Origin: Bacteroidales bacterium
GTDB lineage: Bacteria; Bacteroidota; Bacteroidia; Bacteroidales; UBA7960
Direction of reading: 5' to 3'
NCBI GenBank assembly: GCA_007128045.1
Contig: SKYG01000160.1
Span: 1-11,510, forward strand
Length of the DNA stretch: 11,510 bases
A program made the translations under genes and the position numbers. Positions 1 to 4,326 of this stretch are shown piece by piece. The notes beneath the pieces are model-generated. The model had not been told where the DNA came from, did no database searches, and worked only from the letters and a program-made list of their open reading frames with translations. Position 1 is the first letter of the stretch. Every line of letters starts with the position of its first letter.

Positions 1-189
1 AAAACTCAGGGGTATGGCGAGGAAAGCAAACAAATTAATCATATACCTGATGCTGGTATTGATTTTACCCGACAGCCTGAGGGTTAGCAGCACGAGTACC
101 ATGATCAGCGTGAACTGCCACAAACTGTGAATCACAGCCCAGGCCAATGCGCTGACAAATGGATGGAAGCTTTGCTCGATGAAGCTCAT
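1..189 (-). CDS. M56-family BlaR1/MecR1-like membrane sensor peptidase, N-terminal fragment
   Basis: This is the first 63 codons of a gene that continues off the left edge; there is no stop in the visible part. The reverse-strand ATG lies 5 bp after the blaI-type stop codon, and an AGGTGCT-like purine stretch just upstream could help initiation. The translation contains WAVIHSLWQFTLIMVLVLL (about residues 17-35), a membrane segment with the HSLWQ signature seen at the start of Bacteroidota M56 peptidases, and a second hydrophobic stretch at about 49-63. In the BlaR1/MecR1 family, an integral membrane zinc metalloprotease senses a signal and causes cleavage of the partner BlaI/MecI repressor. 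The tight blaI-M56 arrangement supports this role. The zinc motif and any sensor domain lie outside the window, so the signal (beta-lactam or other) cannot be told. Confidence 0.82.
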   Translation of the reverse strand, partial: MSFIEQSFHPFVSALAWAVIHSLWQFTLIMVLVLLTLRLSGKINTSIRYMINLFAFLAIPLSF

Positions 190-194
190 AGCAC

Positions 195-575
195 CTATTG
201 TTCAAACTGTTTTAAATAATCTTGTATTTCCTTCAAATCCGCCTTCGATAACTTTTCATGCCCCAGGGCACCAATCACCAACCTGCCTGCTGAACCATTG
301 TATAAACCGTCGATCATCTTTCCCAGAAAGTGACCCTGGGTGACTTCACGCGATACTGCAGGAGCGTATATATGTTTCCTGCGGCTCGTATCACGCTCCA
401 GTAATCCTTTCTCTGTCATGATCTGCATGGTCTTTAGCGTTGAGGTATATCCAATATCTTTTTGCCTTTCAAGTATGTCATGCACTTCCCTTACCGTTGC
501 TAAGCCTTTATCCCACAATACCTGCAGCACCTCCAGCTCGCTCTCCGTGGGCTGGTATTTCTTGTTGTTTTTCAT
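195..575 (-). CDS. blaI: BlaI/MecI/CopY-family transcriptional repressor
   Basis: The product is 126 residues, the normal size for BlaI/MecI. It starts with the family pattern PTESELEVLQVLW (9-21), followed by a winged-helix domain with TVREVHDIL (28-35) and the recognition-helix region GYTSTLKTMQIMTEKGLL (42-59). The C-terminal part would be the dimerisation region. The family binds DNA as a dimer and is inactivated by proteolysis triggered by the partner M56/BlaR1 protein, whose gene begins 5 bp downstream. I chose the ATG at 575 because the possible upstream start at 626 adds 17 residues unlike the family and would be encoded by the promoter and operator DNA. Two TACGA-N6-TCGTA dyads overlap the promoter, so autorepression is likely. 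No beta-lactamase is visible, so the regulon is unknown. Confidence 0.9.
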   Translation of the reverse strand: MKNNKKYQPTESELEVLQVLWDKGLATVREVHDILERQKDIGYTSTLKTMQIMTEKGLLERDTSRRKHIYAPAVSREVTQGHFLGKMIDGLYNGSAGRLVIGALGHEKLSKADLKEIQDYLKQFEQ

Positions 576-577
576 AG

Positions 578-593
578 TACGATAGATTTCGTA
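578..593. promoter_or_regulatory. Operator dyad O1 of the blaI gene (start-proximal)
   Basis: The dyad TACGA-TAGATT-TCGTA has perfect 5-bp arms around a 6-bp spacer. It ends 2 bp before the blaI start codon and covers the predicted transcription start. The arm sequence and spacing are the same as in the second dyad at 605-620, with centres 27 bp apart. BlaI/MecI proteins bind dyads of a similar TAC...GTA kind, so this is the probable binding site of the adjacent repressor. Confidence 0.78.
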
Positions 594-595
594 TG

Positions 596-626
596 CAAAT
601 ATAGTACGAAAGATATCGTAATGCAA
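596..626 (-). promoter_or_regulatory. Bacteroidota-type promoter of the blaI-M56 pair
   Basis: On the minus strand the -33 element CTTG (TTG at 626-624) is followed after exactly 20 bases by TATATTTG (603-596), a perfect match to the Bacteroidota -7 consensus TAnnTTTG. Transcription would start near 590, giving a leader of only about 15 nt before the ATG at 575. One operator dyad lies in the spacer and the other sits over the start site. Confidence 0.75.
605..620. promoter_or_regulatory. Operator dyad O2 of the blaI gene (in the promoter spacer)
   Basis: The dyad TACGA-AAGATA-TCGTA repeats the arms and 6-bp spacing of the dyad at 578-593. It lies entirely between the -33 and -7 boxes of the blaI promoter, so a bound repressor dimer would block sigma-factor contacts directly. 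Confidence 0.78.
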
Positions 627-662
627 GAAAAATTTTTATTTTTTTAAAAATTTTTCTCGTAG

Positions 663-733
663 GGACAGGACTTGGCCTGTCCGGATATGATGCATTTTAG
701 AATGATGACAGTGAATAGACTTGGCCTGTCCGG
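663..733. repeat. 16-bp direct repeat, first copy part of a REP-like hairpin
   Basis: The sequence GACTTGGCCTGTCCGG occurs at 669-684 and again, identical, at 718-733. In the first copy an extra 5' part makes a perfect 7-bp inverted repeat, GGACAGG (663-669) and CCTGTCC (676-682), around a 6-base loop. The second copy lacks the left arm. There is no T tract, so it is not a standard terminator. The GGGACAGG/CCTGTCC arms resemble, from memory, a dispersed intergenic palindrome of Bacteroidota genomes; copy number elsewhere cannot be judged here. Confidence 0.65.
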
Positions 734-764
734 TTAAATTTTAGATATAAATTTGGATGTTTTA

Positions 765-796
765 TTTGGAATGATTAAAAATTATAATTACATTTG
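765..796 (+). promoter_or_regulatory. Bacteroidota-type promoter of the cysE leader
   Basis: A -33 box TTTG (765-768) is followed after 20 bases by TACATTTG (789-796), matching TAnnTTTG in every fixed position. Transcription should start at about 801-803, roughly 10 nt before the leader ORF ATG at 813. This places the whole leader ORF, antiterminator and terminator inside the transcript of cysE. Confidence 0.8.
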
Positions 797-812
797 CGGC
801 AAGAATTGTGCT

Positions 813-887
813 ATGCCCTTTATACAAAAACATACCAAATTATTCTGTTGCTGCTGTAGCCGCCCCACCATGTATTGGGAGGACTAA
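813..887 (+). CDS. Cys-rich leader peptide of the cysE attenuator
   Basis: A 24-codon ORF (ATG 813, TAA 885-887) contains four consecutive cysteine codons, TGT TGC TGC TGT (846-857), giving residues LFCCCCSRP. It lies about 10 nt downstream of a strong promoter match and 36 bases before an intrinsic terminator, ahead of the cysteine-biosynthesis gene cysE. Such a run of the pathway's end product is the hallmark of leader peptides in ribosome-mediated attenuation. With too little charged tRNA-Cys a ribosome would stall at 846-857, leaving 876-882 free to form the antiterminator. With enough, it would reach the stop at 885 and cover 876-882, so the terminator forms. The peptide itself probably has no function. 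It is out of frame with cysE. Confidence 0.82.
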   Translation: MPFIQKHTKLFCCCCSRPTMYWED

Positions 888-932
888 GCATTGGTATGAA
901 ATCAAAATAACGATTTTATGTATGCCTTCCCA
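876..932 (+). promoter_or_regulatory. Candidate antiterminator structure of the cysE leader
   Basis: TGGGAGG (876-882), at the 3' end of the leader ORF, can pair with CCTTCCCA (925-932), the 5' arm of the terminator. Pairs are T876-A932, G877-C931, G878-C930, G879-C929 and A880-T928, then, after a bulged T927, G881-C926 and G882-C925. The two structures exclude each other because they share 925-932. A small competing hairpin, CCCA (864-867) with TGGG (876-879), could act as the protector. These pairings are by eye; no folding energies were computed. Confidence 0.62.
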
Positions 933-955
933 GTATAAGTGGGGGGGCTTTTTTT
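924..955 (+). terminator. Intrinsic terminator in the cysE leader (attenuator)
   Basis: GCCTTCCCA (924-932) pairs with TGGGGGGGC (940-948): nine base pairs including two G-T wobbles, around the 7-base loop GTATAAG. Seven Ts follow at 949-955. It lies downstream of the promoter and 27 bp before the cysE ATG, so if always formed it would block cysE expression. That placement implies conditional termination. Confidence 0.88.
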
Positions 956-981
956 GTGACCAACTCACAACTTATCAAACA

Positions 982-1815
982 ATGAAAAAACTAGCTGAAT
1001 TTATAGAAACATTACACAATCGCAACATCGAGGATGATTCTGAGTTGCCATGCAAGCCTGATGTGAATCGGTTTGTAAATGATGGCATTGAGTTGTTGTT
1101 TCCGATGGACAAGCCTCGCAGTATTGATGCTTATCATTTAAGGTTTAATGGTTTATCGCTGCAACTGGAACGCTTGTTATGTGTGTTGAAGGATGGTATG
1201 CCCCATAAGCCTGCTTATGTGAATGACCGATTCTTTAAGCACCTTCCCGCTATTTATACTCAATTACTGGAGGATGCCGAAGCCATTTTTCGTTTCGACC
1301 CTGCTGCTGCAAGCATCCGTGAGGTGGTAAATGCCTATCCTGGCTTTTTTGCCATTGCGGTATACCGCTTGTCGCATTGTCTGCTCAATCTGGGTGTGCC
1401 TGTATTGCCACGGATGATGTCAGAGTACGCACATAGTGTTACCGGTATTGATATCAACCCAGGAGCACGTATCGGACATTCTTTTTTTATCGATCATGGT
1501 ACTGGTGTCGTTATTGGTGAGACCACCGATATTGGTAACAATGTAAAGATTTATCAGGGTGTCACATTAGGTGCTTTGAGTGTTGAAAAATCCCTGGCGG
1601 CAACAAAACGCCATCCCACGATAGAAGATAACGTGATTATTTATGCTGGTAGCACCGTGCTGGGAGGAAAAACCGTGGTTGGCCGTGAATCTGTGATAGG
1701 AGGTAATGTTTGGCTAACCAGCAGTGTGCCACCTTTCTCCCTGGTATACCACACCAGTGAGGTGAAGATCCGTAACAATAAAAACTTCCAGGAACCGATT
1801 AATTTTTCGATATGA
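982..1815 (+). CDS. cysE: Serine O-acetyltransferase
   Basis: CysE transfers an acetyl group from acetyl-CoA to L-serine to give O-acetylserine, the committed step of cysteine synthesis in the cytoplasm. The 277-residue product has a helical N-terminal half and a C-terminal left-handed beta-helix of hexapeptide repeats from about residue 150. Visible family motifs are GIDINPGARIG (155-165), DHGTGVVIGET (171-181, catalytic-type His172) and the second His in KRHP (His211). I chose the ATG at 982: an open frame extends back to a GTG at 808, but those 58 codons are not CysE-like and overlap the promoter-proximal leader and terminator. The last residue is Ile, as expected of CysE proteins whose C-terminal tail docks in the CysK active site. 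cysK follows after 188 bp with no clear promoter or terminator between, so the two are probably co-transcribed under the upstream attenuator. Confidence 0.95.
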   Translation: MKKLAEFIETLHNRNIEDDSELPCKPDVNRFVNDGIELLFPMDKPRSIDAYHLRFNGLSLQLERLLCVLKDGMPHKPAYVNDRFFKHLPAIYTQLLEDAEAIFRFDPAAASIREVVNAYPGFFAIAVYRLSHCLLNLGVPVLPRMMSEYAHSVTGIDINPGARIGHSFFIDHGTGVVIGETTDIGNNVKIYQGVTLGALSVEKSLAATKRHPTIEDNVIIYAGSTVLGGKTVVGRESVIGGNVWLTSSVPPFSLVYHTSEVKIRNNKNFQEPINFSI

Positions 1816-1824
1816 CACCAACAA

Positions 1825-1866
1825 CCTGAGAATTTATCGCTGAGCCCTGAGAATCTTGCGCTGAGC
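1825..1866. repeat. 21-bp tandem duplication after cysE
   Basis: Two adjacent 21-bp units, 1825-1845 and 1846-1866, both run CCTGAGAAT...CGCTGAGC with three differing positions (18 of 21 identical). The unit is not a multiple of a recognisable binding site and has no coding role that I can see. Confidence 0.75.
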
Positions 1867-1882
1867 ATTAACCTGGGAACCT

Positions 1883-1922
1883 CGGTCTGAAGGGGATCTC
1901 TCACTTCGTTCGAGACGACAGG
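1883..1922 (-). repeat. Degenerate dispersed intergenic repeat (relic)
   Basis: On the minus strand this reads TGTCGTCTCGAACG (1920-1907), then AAGTGAGAGATCCCC. A similar start, CGTCATCTCGAATG, occurs on the plus strand at 4127-4140 (11 of 14 identical). TCTC and GAGA around ACTTCGTTC give a short stem. From memory it resembles a repeat found in many intergenic regions of Bacteroidota; this is not checked. Confidence 0.45.
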
Positions 1923-1930
1923 TGTTATGA

Positions 1931-2000
1931 ACCCTCAACCCGTAACCCGCAACCTTCAATTTTTTATTCACAATTCACAATTCACAGTTCATAAATCATA
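1931..2000. repeat. Ten in-phase heptamers before cysK
   Basis: The 70 bp divide into ten 7-bp units in strict register. Four are of type ACCCNNA (ACCCTCA, ACCCGTA, ACCCGCA, ACCTTCA), then ATTTTTT, then three identical ATTCACA, then GTTCATA and AATCATA. The array ends 3 bp before the cysK start codon. It resembles the short tandem heptamer repeats known from cyanobacteria and occurring in other phyla. It occupies the place where a ribosome-binding site for cysK would be, and none of purine-rich type is present. Confidence 0.75.
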
Positions 2001-2003
2001 ACA

Positions 2004-2918
2004 ATGAAAGCAAACAATATAATTGAATTAATAGGTGGTACGCCACATGTAAGAGTCAACAGGTTATTCCCATCCACATTTGAGGTATGGATGAAACTTG
2101 AACGGTCTAATCCTGGTGCCAGCATTAAAGATCGAATTGCCATGGCTATGATTGAGGATGCTGAGCAAAGGGGAGTTCTTAAAGAAGAGTCAGTTATTAT
2201 TGAACCCACATCGGGCAATACTGGTATTGGGTTGGCGATGATCGGTGCAGTAAAGGGTTACCGTGTAATACTTGTGATGCCCGAGAGCATGTCATTGGAG
2301 CGTCGTCGCATCATGACCCTGTTTGGTGCAGAACTTGTGTTAACCCCCCGTGAAAAGGGAATGCGCGGCGCTATTGAGCGTGCAGAACAATTGCTGGAAG
2401 AGATTCCTCACGGATGGATACCGAGGCAGTTCGACAACCCGGCAAATGTTGCGATACATGAGCAAACTACTGCACAGGAAATCCTGGCCGACTTTCCTGA
2501 AGGTTTGGACTATCTGATTACAGGAATAGGTACCGGCGGACATATAACCGGTGTGGGGCGTGTGCTGAAAAAGCAATTTCCACATCTCAAGGTGTTTGCT
2601 GTGGAGCCTGTGCTTTCACCGGTGTTGAGTGGTGGTGACCCGGGCCCACATCCCATTCAGGGCATCGGTGCGGGTTTTGTTCCTTCCATACTGCAGCGCG
2701 ATATCATCGACAGGGTCATCACGGTAAGCCAGGAAGAGGCTTTCCTGCAAGCAAGACAGGCTGCGACCCTGGAGGGTTTGTTTATCGGAATCTCTTCCGG
2801 GGCTTCGTTGGCAGCAGTTTCGAAAGCACTGGTTGACATACCGGAAGGATCAAGGATAATGACCTTTAACTACGACACCGGAGAACGCTATCTGTCTATT
2901 GATGGGTTGTTCGAATAG
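2004..2918 (+). CDS. cysK: Cysteine synthase A (O-acetylserine sulfhydrylase)
   Basis: This PLP enzyme makes L-cysteine from O-acetylserine and sulfide. The 304-residue length is standard for the family. Visible motifs are the PLP lysine in NPGASIKDRIA (Lys42), the substrate loop EPTSGNTG (67-74), QFDNPAN (142-148), the PLP-phosphate loop TGIGTGGH (173-180), the GIGAGFVP segment (220-227) and SSGAS (264-268). No key residue is missing. The partner cysE lies upstream, and its C-terminal isoleucine suggests that the two proteins can form the cysteine synthase complex. With no promoter match in the 188-bp spacer, expression probably depends on read-through from cysE and its Cys leader. The near relative CysM is a less likely reading given the motifs and the cysE context. 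Confidence 0.95.
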   Translation: MKANNIIELIGGTPHVRVNRLFPSTFEVWMKLERSNPGASIKDRIAMAMIEDAEQRGVLKEESVIIEPTSGNTGIGLAMIGAVKGYRVILVMPESMSLERRRIMTLFGAELVLTPREKGMRGAIERAEQLLEEIPHGWIPRQFDNPANVAIHEQTTAQEILADFPEGLDYLITGIGTGGHITGVGRVLKKQFPHLKVFAVEPVLSPVLSGGDPGPHPIQGIGAGFVPSILQRDIIDRVITVSQEEAFLQARQAATLEGLFIGISSGASLAAVSKALVDIPEGSRIMTFNYDTGERYLSIDGLFE

Positions 2919-2935
2919 AAAAAAGATTAAATTTG
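2907..2935 (+). promoter_or_regulatory. Candidate promoter for the fkbM-yjbQ pair
   Basis: TAAATTTG (2928-2935) matches the -7 consensus TAnnTTTG. A TTG at 2907-2909 lies 18 bases upstream, slightly closer than usual and inside the end of cysK. The start would be near 2941, about 40 nt before the GTG at 2981. Confidence 0.45.
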
Positions 2936-2980
2936 TAAAAGTTAAATCAGGGTTTCTCCTCCAAATAGTATGGTATTATT

Positions 2981-3697
2981 GTGAAAAGTTTGTTGAAATC
3001 TGCCTTGAACTGTCTGCATCTGGATGTGACCAGGAACCTGGAGTACGACAGGTATACCAAGGAGATCATGAAAAAGGTATTGGGAAAAAATTCAAATTGC
3101 ATTGACGTTGGATGCCACAAGGGCGAATTACTTAATGTGATTCTCAGGCTTGCCCCTGGCGGCAAGCATTATGGTTTTGAACCCATACCCGGACTGTATC
3201 ATAAACTGATCGCCAAATATAAGGGTAGAGTAACCATCTACCCTTATGCATTGTCAGACACCAACGGGGTATCCAAGTTTCAGTTTGTTAAAAATGCCCC
3301 TGCTTATAGTGGCATTAAAAAGAGACTATACGCCACCAATGAACCGGATATTGATGAGATCAGTGTGGCCGTCAGGACGTTGGATGGGATTATACCGGAG
3401 GATATGGTCATAGATTTCATCAAGATAGATGTGGAAGGGGGAGAGTTTGGCGTACTCAAGGGTGCGGTGAGCTTGTTGAAACGCTGTCGGCCGGTGGTGA
3501 TCTTTGAAAGTGGTCTTGGCGCCAGCGATTACTACGGCACTCAGCCTGAGGATGTATATGAGTTTTTAACCAGGCAGGCAGGGTATAACATTTCGCTGCT
3601 TAAGTCGTTCTTACGCGAGGATAAGCCCTTGAGTTCAGACGAATATCTGCACTATTATAATTCAAGAACAGAGTATTATTTTATTGCCCATAGATGA
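2981..3697 (+). CDS. FkbM-family SAM-dependent methyltransferase
   Basis: The 238-residue product has the FkbM-family layout: SAM-binding motif I in CIDVGCHKGE (40-49), the acidic loop YGFEPIP (64-70), the family signature FIKIDVEGGE (146-155) and the beta-strand VVIFESG (172-178). FkbM proteins O-methylate sugars, polyketides or other small molecules; the substrate cannot be read from this sequence. The start is a GTG: an in-frame TAG at 2966-2968 prevents a longer form, and the next ATG (residue 30) would remove N-terminal sequence ahead of motif I. The stop overlaps the next gene's ATG (ATGA at 3694-3697), suggesting translational coupling to the YjbQ protein. The nearest sugar gene is a glycosyltransferase 3 kb away on the other strand, so no pathway link is claimed. 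Confidence 0.87.
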   Translation: MKSLLKSALNCLHLDVTRNLEYDRYTKEIMKKVLGKNSNCIDVGCHKGELLNVILRLAPGGKHYGFEPIPGLYHKLIAKYKGRVTIYPYALSDTNGVSKFQFVKNAPAYSGIKKRLYATNEPDIDEISVAVRTLDGIIPEDMVIDFIKIDVEGGEFGVLKGAVSLLKRCRPVVIFESGLGASDYYGTQPEDVYEFLTRQAGYNISLLKSFLREDKPLSSDEYLHYYNSRTEYYFIAHR

Positions 3698-4107
3698 TGA
3701 TAGCACAATATGAGCTGCATTTACCTGCTTTCAGACGTGGCTTTCACCTGATTACCCGTCTGATCACCGAAAAGATCGGAAAGCTGCCGGAGTCTGGCTT
3801 GCTTAACCTATTTGTACATCATACCTCAGCTGGCCTGATGATCAATGAAAATGCTGATCATTCTGTGCGGGTCGATCTGGAATCAAGCTTTGACAAGCTT
3901 GCTCCGGAGCGTATGCCATATTATACCCATACGCTGGAAGGTGATGATGATATGCCAGCACATATCAAATCAAGCCTGTCCGGAGTCTCTCTGACTATCC
4001 CCATAGCCAACCACCGGCTTAAGCTAGGTACCTGGCAAGGCATTTACCTTTGCGAGTACCGCAATCACGGGGGCAACCGCAAGCTCACCCTTACCGTTAT
4101 GGGATAG
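3694..4107 (+). CDS. yjbQ: YjbQ/UPF0047-family protein (secondary thiamine-phosphate synthase type)
   Basis: The 137-residue product matches the small, widely conserved YjbQ family along its whole length. Motifs are FVHHTSAGLMINENAD (40-55), LAPERMPYYTHTLEGDDDMPAHIK (69-92, shown as two parts around THTLEG), IPIANHRLKLGTWQGIYL (102-119) and CEYRNHGG (120-127). The conserved His43, His79 and His90 are the sort of residues that line the metal-binding site seen in structures of the family. E. coli YjbQ has weak thiamine-phosphate synthase activity, hence the usual name, but the physiological role is not settled. The ATG at 3694 overlaps the methyltransferase stop; the next codon is also ATG, so the true start could be one codon later. 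Confidence 0.92.
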   Translation: MMIAQYELHLPAFRRGFHLITRLITEKIGKLPESGLLNLFVHHTSAGLMINENADHSVRVDLESSFDKLAPERMPYYTHTLEGDDDMPAHIKSSLSGVSLTIPIANHRLKLGTWQGIYLCEYRNHGGNRKLTLTVMG

Positions 4108-4126
4108 TTTAGGGTTGCATAGCGCG

Positions 4127-4242
4127 CGTCATCTCGAATGGAAAGCCCAAGGGCCGGGCTAGCGGGAGTTTCCCTGAAAATGGAAAATTGCTGGCCTTCC
4201 TCTGGCGAGGCGGGAGGTCTTCGGCAGACTGACGGTTACCGC
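4127..4242. repeat. Repeat-like GC-rich spacer with several small hairpins
   Basis: The spacer begins with CGTCATCTCGAATG (4127-4140), which matches the minus-strand start of the element at 1907-1920 in 11 of 14 positions. It then shows short inverted repeats: AGCCC/GGGCT (4144-4148 and 4156-4160), GGGA/TCCC just after, a CCTTCC/GGGAGG pairing around 4196-4217, and GTCT/AGAC (4218-4230). None is followed by a T tract, so I do not call a terminator. No ORF in it looks like a gene. Confidence 0.45.
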
Positions 4243-4273
4243 TTGACCGTATCCGGATTTATTATTATCTTTA
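4243..4273 (+). promoter_or_regulatory. Candidate copA promoter
   Basis: TTG (4243-4245) is followed after 20 bases by TATCTTTA (4266-4273), matching the Bacteroidota -7 box TAnnTTTG except for the last base. The start would be near 4280, giving a leader of roughly 45 nt to the copA ATG. I see no obvious dyad for a copper regulator. Confidence 0.5.
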
Positions 4274-4326
4274 CATAAAGCCTGAATAATGCAGGATAGA
4301 GCCTAATATGTTGGGGTAATTTAATT

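Larger units (their letters stand above)
576..981. other. Divergent blaI / cysE regulatory region
   Basis: This 406-bp stretch separates the blaI and cysE coding regions. In order it holds the blaI promoter with two operators (578-626), an A/T-rich tract with no recognised function (627-660), a 16-bp direct repeat with one hairpin copy (663-733), the cysE promoter (765-796), a Cys-rich leader ORF (813-887) and an attenuator terminator (924-955). Apart from the leader ORF I see no other credible gene. Confidence 0.7.

Noticed and set aside
576..626. A 17-codon N-terminal extension of BlaI from an ATG at 626
   Set aside because: It would be encoded by the promoter and both operator dyads, and the family-like sequence starts just after the ATG at 575.
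748..755. TAAATTTG as another -7 box for cysE
   Set aside because: The nearest TTG lies 24 bases upstream, too far. The promoter at 765-796 has a full -33 box and a 20-base spacer.
797..960. A SAM or other riboswitch in the cysE leader
   Set aside because: I see no SAM-I-type conserved core, and the leader is short. The Cys-run ORF and terminator explain it better.
808..981. A 58-codon N-terminal extension of CysE starting at a GTG at 808
   Set aside because: The extra residues are not CysE-like, and the stretch contains the leader ORF, a terminator hairpin and a T tract. The ATG at 982 gives a normal CysE.
1816..2003. A terminator or separate promoter between cysE and cysK
   Set aside because: The spacer has no stem followed by a T tract and no TAnnTTTG box. 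The repeats there are tandem copies, not a CRISPR array, since units are 7 or 21 bp with no spacers.
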